DNA of 64,000 nucleotides, taken from assembly GCF_001297015.1 (NCBI RefSeq), contig NZ_LIGE01000036.1:248001-312000 (forward strand), given 5' to 3'. Below are positions 17,242 through 26,220 of the stretch, piece by piece; within the stretch, counting starts at the first letter, position 1; every line of letters begins with the position of its first letter. The notes below the pieces were generated by a model, which saw nothing but the letters and a program-made list of their open reading frames with translations, did no database searches and was not told the DNA's origin. The translations under genes and the position numbers were made by a program. Origin of the DNA: Pseudomonas sp. RIT-PI-r. GTDB lineage: Bacteria; Pseudomonadota; Gammaproteobacteria; Pseudomonadales; Pseudomonadaceae.

Positions 17242-17820
17242 ATGCTGCCTTTATTACTCGCTTCAAGCTCGACCTATCGTCGGGAATTGCTCGCCCGCCT
17301 GCACCTGCCGTTCGTCTGCAGCTCGCCGGATATCGATGAAAGTCATCGCCCGGGCGAGTCAGCCAGCGAACTGGTCAAGCGCCTCGCCGAGCAAAAAGCC
17401 CGGGCACTGGCCGACAGCCATCCCGCTCATCTGATTATCGGCTCGGATCAGGTAGCCGTCCTCGGCGAACAGATTATCGGCAAGCCGCATACCTTCGAGA
17501 AGGCTCGCGAACAACTGATGGCCGCCAGTGGCGCCAGCGTGACATTCCTGACCGGTCTGGCGCTGCTCAACAGCCAGACCGGCGAATGCCAGGTCGATTG
17601 CGTGCCGTTCACCGTGCACATGCGCCAGCTCGACCAGGCGCGCATCGAGCGCTATCTGCGCATCGAGCAGCCATATGACTGTGCTGGCAGCTTCAAGGCG
17701 GAAGGGCTCGGCGTGAGCCTGTTTCAATCCACGGAAGGCCCTGACGCCACCAGCCTGGTCGGCTTGCCACTGATTCGCCTGATCGACATGCTGCTGATCG
17801 AAGGCGTGCAGATCCCTTAA
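17242..17820 (+). CDS. yceF: Maf-like 7-methyl-GTP pyrophosphatase (YceF type)
   Basis: A 192-residue Maf-superfamily nucleotide pyrophosphatase, probably acting on m7GTP like E. coli YceF. It has the start LLLASSSTYRRELL, the DE motif in SPDIDESHRPGE, LIIGSDQV, and CAGSFKAEGLG. I chose the ATG at 17242, with AGGAG 6 nt upstream; the ATG at 17236 directly abuts that site. It is divergent from yceD, next to which yceF also lies in E. coli. Confidence 0.92.
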   Translation: MLPLLLASSSTYRRELLARLHLPFVCSSPDIDESHRPGESASELVKRLAEQKARALADSHPAHLIIGSDQVAVLGEQIIGKPHTFEKAREQLMAASGASVTFLTGLALLNSQTGECQVDCVPFTVHMRQLDQARIERYLRIEQPYDCAGSFKAEGLGVSLFQSTEGPDATSLVGLPLIRLIDMLLIEGVQIP

Positions 17821-17823
17821 AGC

Positions 17824-17891
17824 AAAAGATCGCAGCCTTCGGCAGCTCCTACACCGATCTCTGTAGGAGCTGCCGCAGGCTGCGATCTTTT
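17824..17891. repeat. REPIN (family A)
   Basis: Two 30-bp arms with one mismatch (GAAGG against GCAGG) and an 8-nt loop, between the convergent yceF and sppA genes. Confidence 0.9.
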
Positions 17892-17906
17892 GATCTTTAC
17901 AACGAA

Positions 17907-18896
17907 TCAGCGCAACGAAGGCCCGTGGAAACCCATCCACATCGCCAATTGCTCAGCCACGCTGGCACCGAGCTTCTTCGAGAAGCGATCGAACGGTGAC
18001 TCCTGCACAGTGAAGTCGACCAGTTCTTTCTCGCCAATCACATCACGCGCGACCGAACTGGCATTGCCCAGACCATCGATCAAGCCCAGCGGCAGCGCCT
18101 GCTCGCCCGACCAGACCAATCCAGAGAACAGTTCCGGATGATCCTTGTCCTTCAGACGATCGCCACGCCCCTGCTTGACGCTGTTGATGAACTGCTTGTG
18201 CGTCGTGTCGAGCACGCCCTGCCAGAACGCCGTTTCTTCAGGCTTCTGCGGCTGGAACGGATCGAGGAACGACTTGTGCTCGCCCGAGGTGTAGGTGCGG
18301 CGCTCAACACCCAGCTTCTCCATGGTGCCAACAAAGCCGTATCCGGCCGCCGTCACACCAATCGAACCGACCAGACTCGCCTTGTCGGCGTAGATCTGAT
18401 CCGCCGCACTGGCGATGTAATAGGCACCGGAGGCGCCGAGATCGGAAATCACCGCATACAGCTTGATCTCGGGGTGCAGGCCGCGCAGGCGCTTGATCTC
18501 GTCGTAGACGTAACCCGACTGCACCGGACTGCCGCCAGGGCTGTTGATGCGCAGAATGACGCCCTTGACCTTCTTGTCCTCGAACGCCGCCCGCAAGCTA
18601 CCAACAATGTTGTCGGCGCTGGCCGGCTCTTTGTCGGCGATCATGCCGGTGACGTCGATCAGCGCGGTGTAGTTCGGACCGCGCGTGGCGCTCTTTTCCA
18701 TGTCCATCAGCGGCGTAAACAGGATCAATGCCACGAACAGATAAACAAAGGTCAAGAGCTTGAAGAAAATCCCCCAACGCCGCGAACGACGCTGCTCCTG
18801 GACGCCCGCGAGGAGGGTCTTTTCCAATAGCTTCCAGCTTTTCTCGTCACCGCCCTCGGCACTTGCCTTGGCCGGTGCTTTCCATTCGTCGGTCAT
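17907..18896 (-). CDS. sppA: Signal peptide peptidase SppA-like S49 peptidase
   Basis: A 329-residue membrane-anchored serine/lysine peptidase of family S49, short form. One transmembrane helix lies at about 43-62. The proposed nucleophile is Ser156 (GASGAYY) and the general base Lys208 (GEHKSF), 52 residues later, the same spacing as I recall for B. subtilis SppA. It degrades residual signal peptides or membrane fragments. Start at the ATG at 18896; a GTG three codons upstream is possible. It follows a HAD phosphatase gene by 24 nt. Confidence 0.9.
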   Translation of the reverse strand: MTDEWKAPAKASAEGGDEKSWKLLEKTLLAGVQEQRRSRRWGIFFKLLTFVYLFVALILFTPLMDMEKSATRGPNYTALIDVTGMIADKEPASADNIVGSLRAAFEDKKVKGVILRINSPGGSPVQSGYVYDEIKRLRGLHPEIKLYAVISDLGASGAYYIASAADQIYADKASLVGSIGVTAAGYGFVGTMEKLGVERRTYTSGEHKSFLDPFQPQKPEETAFWQGVLDTTHKQFINSVKQGRGDRLKDKDHPELFSGLVWSGEQALPLGLIDGLGNASSVARDVIGEKELVDFTVQESPFDRFSKKLGASVAEQLAMWMGFHGPSLR

Positions 18897-18920
18897 GCCA
18901 TCCACCCCAGCAAAAACGTA

Positions 18921-19583
18921 TTAAGCCTGCTGCCCCAGCCAGGCATGCAATTCGGAAAAACGGTCGATCGACAGCCGCGGCTCGAACTGTTGCAGGGATT
19001 CGATCGATTGCGCGCCATAACTGACCGCCACCGAATCCATCCCCGCGTTACGCGCCATCAGCAGATCAAAGGACGAATCGCCAACCATCAGCGCCTGCTC
19101 GGCGCGCACGCCGCAATGCGCAAGGATCTGCTCAAGCATCAGAGGGTGCGGCTTGCTGGCAGTTTCATCGGCGGCGCGAGTGATATCGAAATAATCTTCC
19201 CAGCCATTGGCCTTGAGCACCCGATCCAGGCCGCGACGATTCTTGCCGGTGGCGACAGCCAGGTGATAGCCCTGCTCACGAAACGACGCCATCGACTCGA
19301 CTACGCCTTCGAACAACGGCGAAGGCACGGCCTCAGCGGCGATATAGTGATCAGCGTAATACTCGCGAAACAAGGTCATTTCGGCGTCGCTGATTTCGGG
19401 ATACAGCGTGCGAATCGCCTCGGGCAAGCCGAGGCCGATGATGCCCTTGACGGCAAAATCATCGCGCAACTCGAAACCGGAACGCCCGGACGCCGAGTGC
19501 ATCGCCTCGACGATCCGGTGAATGGAGTCAGCCAGCGTGCCGTCCCAATCGAAAATCAGCAGCTTGTAATCAGATGGGCGCAC
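18921..19583 (-). CDS. HAD-family hydrolase (phosphoglycolate phosphatase-like)
   Basis: A 220-residue HAD phosphatase, subfamily IA. The nucleophile motif is FDWDGTLADS (Asp14/16 region), motif II is VATGKN, and motif IV is MVGDSSFDL. The substrate is unknown; it is close in position to PA2974. The start is GTG at 19583, lying 14 nt inside the end of rluC, which suggests coupling. Confidence 0.88.
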   Translation of the reverse strand: MRPSDYKLLIFDWDGTLADSIHRIVEAMHSASGRSGFELRDDFAVKGIIGLGLPEAIRTLYPEISDAEMTLFREYYADHYIAAEAVPSPLFEGVVESMASFREQGYHLAVATGKNRRGLDRVLKANGWEDYFDITRAADETASKPHPLMLEQILAHCGVRAEQALMVGDSSFDLLMARNAGMDSVAVSYGAQSIESLQQFEPRLSIDRFSELHAWLGQQA

Positions 19584-20529
19584 TCAATCGCTCCACGGTC
19601 TTGGCCCACATTTCATCGACCGGCGCCTGCAAGGTCAGCTTGCCGCCATCGGGCAGCGGCACGGTCAGCATGTAAGCGTGCAGGAACAGGCGCTTGCCGC
19701 CCAGATCGCGGATTTCCTTGGTGAAATCCTCATCGCCGTACTTGCTGTCGCCAGCAATGCAATGACCAGCATGCAAGGTGTGCACGCGAATCTGGTGGGT
19801 ACGACCGGTCACCGGTTTAGCCTCGACCATGGTGGCAAAATCGCCGAAGCGGCGCAGCACTTTGAACAGGGTCAAGGCTTCTTTGCCTTCTTCGTTGACT
19901 TCAACCATGCGCTCGCCGGAACGCAGATTGCTCTTGAGCAATGGCGCGCTGACTTTCTTGATCGAAGTCGCCCAGTTGCCGCGAACCAGCGCCATGTAGC
20001 GCTTGTCGACGCCATCGCCGCGCAATTGCTCGTGCAAGTGGCGCAGCATGCTGCGCTTTTTGGCGATCATCAGCAGGCCGGAGGTGTCGCGGTCGAGACG
20101 GTGCACCAGCTCCAGCTCTTTGGTATCGGGACGCAACTGACGAAAGGCTTCGATCACGCCGAAATTCAGGCCGCTGCCACCGTGAACCGCAATGCCGGCG
20201 GGCTTGTTGATCACGATCAGGGCTTTGTCTTCGAAAACAATCGAGGCTTCCAGGCGCTGCAACAGGCCTTGGGCCAGTGGCACCGGCTCGTCACGTTCAG
20301 GCACGCGAACCGGCGGCACGCGCACGATATCACCGGCCTGCAGCTTGTATTCGGGCTTGATCCGACCTTTGTTCACGCGCACTTCGCCTTTGCGCAAAAT
20401 GCGGTAAATCAAGGTCTTGGGCACGCCTTTGAGCCGGGCGAGGAGAAAGTTGTCGATTCGTTGGCCGGCATACTCCGGCGAGACTTCAAGCAATTGAACG
20501 CCTGGAGTCGAAGGGGCAGTAGTTGTCAT
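19570..20529 (-). CDS. rluC: 23S rRNA pseudouridine synthase RluC
   Basis: A 319-residue RluA-family synthase that modifies 23S rRNA at positions equivalent to U955, U2504 and U2580. An S4 RNA-binding domain is at about 20-80 and the catalytic Asp146 is in HRLDRDTSG. I chose the ATG at 20529 (MTTTAPSTPGVQ); the longer open frame reaching 20784 crosses into the rne promoter region and has no coding character. It is divergent from rne, the usual pairing. Confidence 0.94.
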   Translation of the reverse strand: MTTTAPSTPGVQLLEVSPEYAGQRIDNFLLARLKGVPKTLIYRILRKGEVRVNKGRIKPEYKLQAGDIVRVPPVRVPERDEPVPLAQGLLQRLEASIVFEDKALIVINKPAGIAVHGGSGLNFGVIEAFRQLRPDTKELELVHRLDRDTSGLLMIAKKRSMLRHLHEQLRGDGVDKRYMALVRGNWATSIKKVSAPLLKSNLRSGERMVEVNEEGKEALTLFKVLRRFGDFATMVEAKPVTGRTHQIRVHTLHAGHCIAGDSKYGDEDFTKEIRDLGGKRLFLHAYMLTVPLPDGGKLTLQAPVDEMWAKTVERLSAPI

Positions 20530-20557
20530 GCCGCGGATGATAACAATTTTTATGGAA

Positions 20558-20586
20558 TTGAAGCACTTAATCATTGCTGCTATAGT
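20558..20586 (+). promoter_or_regulatory. Probable rne promoter
   Basis: TTGAAG (20558-20563), 17-nt spacer, TATAGT (20581-20586) on the plus strand, 29 nt from the rluC start. A start near 20593 would give an rne leader of about 636 nt. Confidence 0.6.
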
Positions 20587-20592
20587 CGCGAA

Positions 20593-21228
20593 CGCCGCCA
20601 AAAGCGGCCTGGACAGCGGAACCACGGTCAAAAACCGGCCCTGACCAACGCAATTCACCAGGACGCGAGGCCGTCCTACGGGGCTTTCGCTACGTAACGG
20701 TGGAGTTTGCAGTTGTAACAAGCGCAGGTGACATGAGGCCTGAATTACACCGCCGAGCAGAGTTTTTACTCGCCTGGCAGGCACACATTCAAGGCCAGTT
20801 CACAAAGTGCAGTCAGCTGCAGATGACCCCGAGCGAATGCTTCGGAAACAACGCCTGAATTAGCCATGATGCGTGACTTCCCCTTTCGGAGCTCACGGTA
20901 AATGCCAACCCGCTGCGGATTCTGCGCGCGGCAGCACCCGAATTATCAGGGATACGTGTAGGGTGGAGATGCACAACCGCCGGACTGTGTAGCAATAGGC
21001 TTTATCAAGACGCTTCATCTCGTCCACAGCCGCTGGTTGATTCCTCCTCCTGACTGAGTGCTTAAGTAGCCACAGCAAGCAGGACGCGTACGTCGCTATA
21101 TCGGCCCAATTGGCCGCATATCGCTGGACACGGGAATGGCCAACCACTCCCGACGCACCTGACACCGACCGTGAGAAGTCGTGTGTGCCGAACGCCGTTT
21201 CCGGCAGCCCGGAAACCGACGGTACTAC
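20593..21228 (+). promoter_or_regulatory. Long 5' leader of rne
   Basis: About 636 nt with no conserved gene in front of rne. E. coli rne has a 361-nt leader through which RNase E controls its own mRNA, and a structured motif named rne-II has been described upstream of rne in Pseudomonas. This stretch is the expected location; I cannot fold it here to place the motif. It also contains an open frame of 41 codons (20733-20858). Confidence 0.6.
20733..20858 (+). other. Possible 41-codon upstream ORF in the rne leader
   Basis: ATG at 20733 to TGA at 20856-20858, product MRPELHRRAEFLLAWQ... with an AGGTG a few bases upstream. The spacing of that ribosome site is short and no family is recognised, so it may be chance. 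Confidence 0.2.
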
Positions 21229-24200
21229 ATGAAAAGAATGCTGATTAACGCAACTCAACCCGAAGAGTTGCGTGTTGCACTGGTAGATGGCCAACGCCTC
21301 TACGACCTGGACATCGAATCCGGTGCACGCGAGCAGAAGAAGGCCAACATCTATAAAGGCCGTATCACTCGCATCGAACCAAGCCTTGAGGCTGCCTTTG
21401 TCGATTTCGGCTCCGAGCGCCACGGCTTCCTGCCCCTCAAAGAAATCTCCCGCGAGTACTTCAAGAAAGCCCCTGAAGGCCGCGTCAACATCAAGGACGT
21501 CCTGAGCGAAGGCCAGGAAGTCATCGTTCAGGTCGAAAAAGAAGAACGTGGCAACAAGGGCGCCGCCCTGACCACTTTCATCAGCCTGGCCGGTCGTTAC
21601 CTCGTGCTGATGCCGAACAACCCGCGTGCCGGCGGTATCTCCCGTCGCATCGAAGGCGAAGAGCGCAACGAACTGCGTGAAGCGCTGAACGGTCTGGTTG
21701 CGCCAGCCGACATGGGTCTGATCGTGCGCACTGCCGGCCTGGGCCGCAGCAGCGAAGAAATGCAGTGGGACCTCGATTACCTGCTGCAACTGTGGACCGC
21801 CATCAAAGAAGCCTCGCTGGATCGCTCCGCGCCTTTCCTGATCTACCAGGAAAGCAACGTGATCATCCGCGCCATCCGCGATTACCTGCGCCAGGACATC
21901 GGCGAAGTGCTGATCGACAGCGTCGAAGCCCAGGACGAAGCCCTGACCTTCATCCGCCAGGTGATGCCGCAGTACGCCAGCAAGATCAAGCTGTACGAAG
22001 ACAGCGTTCCGCTGTTCAACCGTTTCCAGATCGAAAGCCAGATCGAGACCGCTTTCCAGCGCGTCGTTGAACTGCCTTCCGGCGGTTCCATCGTTATCGA
22101 TCCGACCGAAGCCCTGGTGTCCATCGACATCAACTCGGCGCGTGCCACCAAAGGCAGCGACATCGAAGAAACCGCGCTGCAGACCAACCTTGAAGCCGCC
22201 GAAGAAATCGCCCGTCAGTTGCGCCTGCGCGACATCGGCGGCCTGATCGTCATCGACTTCATCGACATGACCCCTGCCAAAAACCAGCGCGCCGTGGAAG
22301 AGAAAGTCCGCGAATGCCTGGAAGCCGACCGCGCTCGCGTGCAGATCGGCCGCATCTCGCGCTTCGGCCTGCTGGAAATGTCCCGTCAGCGCCTGCGTCC
22401 ATCCCTGGGCGAAAGCAGCGGCATCGTCTGCCCGCGTTGCAACGGCACCGGCATCATCCGTGACGTTGAATCGCTGTCGCTGGCGATCCTGCGCCTGATC
22501 GAAGAAGAAGCCCTGAAAGACCGCACTGCCGAAGTTCGCGCACAAGTGCCGATCCCGGTCGCTGCGTTCCTGCTCAACGAAAAACGCAACTCGATCACCA
22601 AGATCGAACTGCGCACCCGTGCCCGCATCGTCATTCTGCCGAACGATCACCTCGAAACGCCGCACTTCGAAGTTCAGCGCCTGCGTGACGACAGCCCGGA
22701 AGCCGCGACCAACCAGTCCAGCTACGAAATCGCTGCTGCCGCTGCCGAAGTCGAAGAAGTCCAGCCAGCCGCTGCGACCCGCACTCTGGTTCGCCAGGAA
22801 GCCGCAGTCAAGACTGCACCGGCTCGCGCCAATGCTCCGGTTCCGACCGAAGCCGCCGCACCAGTCGCCGCTGCACCGGCTCCGGTTGCCGCACCAGAAC
22901 CAAGCCTGTTCAAAGGTCTGGTGAAGTCGCTGGTCAGCCTGTTCGCCACCAAAGAAGAGCCAGTTGCTCCGGCCGTGGTTGAAAAACCGGCTACCGAGCG
23001 TCCGGCCCGTAACGAAGAGCGTCGCAACGGTCGTCAGCAGAGCCGCAACCGTAACGGTCGCCGCGATGAAGAGCGCAAGCCGCGCGAAGAACGTGCACCT
23101 CGTGAAGAACGTGCCCCACGCGAGCCGCGCGAAGAGCGCGCACCACGTGAAGCCCGTGAGCCACGCGAAGCTCGTACCGAAGCGCCAGCAGCCCGCGAAG
23201 AACGCGCACCACGCGCCCCTCGTGAAGAACGTGCACCACGTGCGCCGCGTGAAGATCGCAAGCCTCGCGGCGAGCGTGAAGAGCGTGTGCGTGAACTGCG
23301 CGAGCCACTGGACGCCGTTCCAGCTGCTGCAGCCGCCGTTGCCGTGACCGCTGAAGAGCGTCCGGCGCGTCAGCCACGCGAAGAGCGCGCACCGCGTCCG
23401 CCGCGTGAAGAGCGTCAACCGCGTGCCGAGCAGGCCGCTGCTGCCGTCGCTGAAGAAGAAGTGAACGTGAACGAAGAGCAACTGCCGGAAGACGGTTCGG
23501 AGAACGCCGAAGGCGATCGCCCACGTCGTCGTTCGCGCGGTCAGCGTCGTCGCAGCAACCGTCGTGAGCGTCAGCGTGATGCCAACGGCAACGTGATCGA
23601 AGGTTCGGAAGAATCCGAAGCCGGCGAAAACGCTGAAGAGCCTAGCACTGCCGATCTGGCCGCTGGCCTCGCTGTTACCGCAGCCGTTGCCAGCACCGTG
23701 ATCAGCGCTCCGGCCGAAGCCCAAGCCCACGAGCAAGCCGAACGCGCCACCGCGGCCGTTCAGGAAACTCCTACAGTAGAAGCGCCGGTTGTTGAAGCGA
23801 CGACTCCAGTCGAAGTGGTTGCTGCTCCGGAAGTCGAAGTGGCACCGGTTCAGGAAACCCTGCCTCAGGTAGAGCCAGCGCCAGTTGTGGTTGCCGAGCC
23901 GGTGATTGAAACCGTCGCTGAAACCGTAACCGAAACCGTGCGTGAAGTTCGCGAAGAGCAAACCGCCTTCAACTGGGTTGCCGAGCCGGCTGTCGCTGAA
24001 ACACCAGCGCCAGTGGTTGAAGCACCGGCTGTTGAAAAGCCTGTGTTTGAAGCGCCTGCGGTTGAAGCTCCTGTGGTTGAAGCGACCAAAGTTGCCGAGC
24101 CAGTGGTCGTTGCTGAACCAGCGCCGGTTGTCGAAGCACCTGTCGTTGCCGAAGCGCCAGCTCCAGTGGTTGAAGCACCGGCTCCGGTCAGCGCCCTGAC

Positions 24201-24456
24201 CCCTAGCGGCCGCGCGCCAAACGATCCGCGTGAAGTGCGTCGTCGCAAGCGTGAAGAAGAGCGTCTGCAGAAGGAAGCCGAACTGGCTGCCGCTGCTGCT
24301 CCGGTCGCCGAAGTGGTCGAGGCAGCTCCTGCCCCGGTCGCTGAAGAAGCGGTGGTTGACGCGGTGATCGCTGAAGCACCACGCTCCGTTCAGGACGCGG
24401 TCGAGCAACACCAGGAGGCCGAGGAAAAAGAACACGAGCCTAAACCACTCGTGTAA
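21229..24456 (+). CDS. rne: Ribonuclease E
   Basis: A 1075-residue endoribonuclease, the core of the RNA degradosome and of tRNA/rRNA processing. The N-terminal half is nearly identical in pattern to E. coli RNase E: S1 domain (about 37-118), DNase I-like domain with IVIDFIDM, and zinc link CPRC (Cys401, Cys404). The C-terminal half is low complexity: an Arg/Glu-rich RNA-binding stretch with repeated REERAP units (about 590-760), then a Val/Pro/Ala/Glu-rich stretch with repeated VVEAP units, both probably disordered scaffold. I chose the ATG at 21229 (MKRMLINATQ), matching E. coli; the frame is open 16 codons further upstream. Confidence 0.97.
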   Translation: MKRMLINATQPEELRVALVDGQRLYDLDIESGAREQKKANIYKGRITRIEPSLEAAFVDFGSERHGFLPLKEISREYFKKAPEGRVNIKDVLSEGQEVIVQVEKEERGNKGAALTTFISLAGRYLVLMPNNPRAGGISRRIEGEERNELREALNGLVAPADMGLIVRTAGLGRSSEEMQWDLDYLLQLWTAIKEASLDRSAPFLIYQESNVIIRAIRDYLRQDIGEVLIDSVEAQDEALTFIRQVMPQYASKIKLYEDSVPLFNRFQIESQIETAFQRVVELPSGGSIVIDPTEALVSIDINSARATKGSDIEETALQTNLEAAEEIARQLRLRDIGGLIVIDFIDMTPAKNQRAVEEKVRECLEADRARVQIGRISRFGLLEMSRQRLRPSLGESSGIVCPRCNGTGIIRDVESLSLAILRLIEEEALKDRTAEVRAQVPIPVAAFLLNEKRNSITKIELRTRARIVILPNDHLETPHFEVQRLRDDSPEAATNQSSYEIAAAAAEVEEVQPAAATRTLVRQEAAVKTAPARANAPVPTEAAAPVAAAPAPVAAPEPSLFKGLVKSLVSLFATKEEPVAPAVVEKPATERPARNEERRNGRQQSRNRNGRRDEERKPREERAPREERAPREPREERAPREAREPREARTEAPAAREERAPRAPREERAPRAPREDRKPRGEREERVRELREPLDAVPAAAAAVAVTAEERPARQPREERAPRPPREERQPRAEQAAAAVAEEEVNVNEEQLPEDGSENAEGDRPRRRSRGQRRRSNRRERQRDANGNVIEGSEESEAGENAEEPSTADLAAGLAVTAAVASTVISAPAEAQAHEQAERATAAVQETPTVEAPVVEATTPVEVVAAPEVEVAPVQETLPQVEPAPVVVAEPVIETVAETVTETVREVREEQTAFNWVAEPAVAETPAPVVEAPAVEKPVFEAPAVEAPVVEATKVAEPVVVAEPAPVVEAPVVAEAPAPVVEAPAPVSALTPSGRAPNDPREVRRRKREEERLQKEAELAAAAAPVAEVVEAAPAPVAEEAVVDAVIAEAPRSVQDAVEQHQEAEEKEHEPKPLV

Positions 24457-24470
24457 TTCCCGAAGCCGTT

Positions 24471-24508
24471 AAAAAGCCCCGCCTGATTATTCAGGCGGGG
24501 CTTTTTTT
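24471..24508 (+). terminator. Rho-independent terminator of rne
   Basis: AAAAAGCCCCGCCTGA ... TCAGGCGGGGCTTTTTTT, a strong GC stem with a T-run, 15 nt after the rne stop. It could act in both directions. Confidence 0.92.
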
Positions 24509-24540
24509 ATGCCTGCAATTTAGGCCTTAGCGCTATCCCC

Positions 24541-24630
24541 TGTAGGAGTGAGCCTGCTCGCGATAGCGGTGTGTCAGTTGACACACATTTATCTGAACCA
24601 CCGCTATCGCGAGCAGGCTCACTTCTACAG
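24541..24630. repeat. REPIN (family B)
   Basis: TGTAGGAGTGAGCCTGCTCG and its inverted copy flank a 30-nt centre that itself holds GTGTCA/TGACAC, between the convergent rne and mocA-like genes. Confidence 0.9.
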
Positions 24631-24646
24631 GGGATCTATGCATGGG

Positions 24647-25243
24647 TCAGGGTTGAGGAAATACCAGAGATTCCGGCACATCGATATCCCACAGCACTCC
24701 TGGATCATCGACGGCAATCTCCACCACCCTGCCCTGCTTGAACAATGGCCTCGCCCCACGATCACCGCTCAACGCCTGCAACCCCGCGCCAAACGAACGC
24801 CCAAACCCCACAGGATGACCAAACTCGCCAGCCTGCACCGGCACGCTCACCGCATCATCAGCAATCGCCTCGACCACCCGCTCGATACTCGACGGCAAGA
24901 TAAACGGCATATCCCCCAGCACAATCAACCAGCCATCGGCATCTGGGCAAGCCGCAACGCCGGCGGCAATGCTGTCGCCCATCCCGGTCGATTCAATCGA
25001 AACAATATCGCAGCCATACGCCTGCGCCATGCGCATTGCCTGCGGCCGTGCTTCGGTCGTGACCAACACGCGCTTATCAAGACTCGAAGGCAAATTCACC
25101 AATACCTGCTCGATCACCGAACGCACCGCGCCATCCAGCCCAGCGCAATCGGCGAGCAACTTGTCCTTGTCCGCACCCGCCACCTGGCGAAAGCGGCTGC
25201 CCTCACCCGCCGCCAGCACAATCACTGCAATGGATCGACTCAT
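24647..25243 (-). CDS. MocA/MobA-like nucleotidyltransferase for molybdenum cofactor
   Basis: A 198-residue NTP-transferase-like protein with the N-terminal loop LAAGEGSRF and LGDMPFI. Family members (MocA) form the cytosine dinucleotide form of the molybdenum cofactor used by xanthine-oxidase-type enzymes. It is the last gene of a four-gene operon, with its ATG overlapping the xdhC stop by 4 nt. This fits maturation of the hydroxylase encoded upstream. Confidence 0.85.
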   Translation of the reverse strand: MSRSIAVIVLAAGEGSRFRQVAGADKDKLLADCAGLDGAVRSVIEQVLVNLPSSLDKRVLVTTEARPQAMRMAQAYGCDIVSIESTGMGDSIAAGVAACPDADGWLIVLGDMPFILPSSIERVVEAIADDAVSVPVQAGEFGHPVGFGRSFGAGLQALSGDRGARPLFKQGRVVEIAVDDPGVLWDIDVPESLVFPQP

Positions 25244-26220
25244 GCGCCCTCCAGTGTTTTTTTCTGCTTCAACTCGACACCGTTCTTGATCGCGACGATC
25301 TCCGCCAACAACGACAAGGCGATTTCCGCCGGCGAATGACTGCCGATGTGCAAACCGATCGGCCCGTGCAAGCGATCAATCGCCTGTACCGACAAGCCTA
25401 GCTGAGCCAGATTCTCGCGACGCTTCTGACTGTTGACCCGCGAACCGAGCGCGCCAACATAAAAGGCAGGCGAATCGAGCGCCGTCAGCAGTGCCATGTC
25501 ATCCAGACGTGGATCGTGAGTCAGCGCGACAATCGCTGTGCGTTCGTCGGTCTGGATACTCAACACTGCGTCGTCCGGCATGCCCGGGACGAAACGGCCG
25601 TGATGCTCTTCCCAGCCGTAGACGAATTCGGTGCGCGGATCGCAGATCAGCACTTCGAAATCCAGCAGCCGCGCCATGTCTGCGACGTAGCGCGACAACT
25701 GTCCGGCGCCGATCAACAACAATCGCCAGCGCGGGCCGTAGATGGCTCGCAGGGTTTTGCCGTCGAAGGCCAGCGAATCGGACTTGCTCGCCGCCGACAG
25801 CAGCACTTCACCGGTTTCAATGTTCAGCTCACGGGCAACGATCTCGTGCGCTTCACAACGCGCGAGCAATTCGGCAACCCATGCCGGATCGCCAACCCGC
25901 TCCTCGGTCAGCCGTAAAGTGCCGCCGCAAGGCAAACCGAAACGCGCCGCTTCTTCACGGGTAACGCCGTAAGTGATCAATTGCACCGGCGGCCCGTCAG
26001 TGGCGATCCGCCCATCGTGCAGACGGGCGATCAAGTCATCCTCGACGCAGCCGCCCGATACCGAACCGATCACCACGCCATCCTCACGCAAGGCGAGCAT
26101 GGCACCGGGAGCACGCGGCGCCGTGCCCCAGGTCTGCACCACGCTGAACAGCACCACTCGCTGTCCGGCGCGGCGCCATGCAAGGACGCTGCGCAGGACG
26201 TTGAGATCGACGCTGTCCAT
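25240..26220 (-). CDS. XdhC/CoxI family Moco maturation factor
   Basis: A 326-residue XdhC protein, with the XdhC/CoxI N-terminal domain (APRAPGAMLALREDG, GSVSGGCVEDD) and a Rossmann-type C-terminal domain (LLIGAGQLSRYVADMA). XdhC binds the molybdenum cofactor, promotes sulfuration, and hands it to the hydroxylase. Its ATG shares one base with the stop of the large-subunit gene and its stop overlaps the mocA-like gene, so the four genes are tightly coupled. Confidence 0.9.
   Translation of the reverse strand: MDSVDLNVLRSVLAWRRAGQRVVLFSVVQTWGTAPRAPGAMLALREDGVVIGSVSGGCVEDDLIARLHDGRIATDGPPVQLITYGVTREEAARFGLPCGGTLRLTEERVGDPAWVAELLARCEAHEIVARELNIETGEVLLSAASKSDSLAFDGKTLRAIYGPRWRLLLIGAGQLSRYVADMARLLDFEVLICDPRTEFVYGWEEHHGRFVPGMPDDAVLSIQTDERTAIVALTHDPRLDDMALLTALDSPAFYVGALGSRVNSQKRRENLAQLGLSVQAIDRLHGPIGLHIGSHSPAEIALSLLAEIVAIKNGVELKQKKTLEGA

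Noticed and set aside
20529..20784. N-terminal extension of rluC
   Set aside because: The extra 85 codons cross the rne promoter and lack RluC similarity; the ATG at 20529 fits the family.
20893..24435. 1180-codon open frame antisense to rne
   Set aside because: It lies over the well-conserved RNase E gene and is kept open only because Arg, Ala and Glu codons of rne give few stops on the other strand. Its product is rich in Phe, Arg and Asn and resembles no family.
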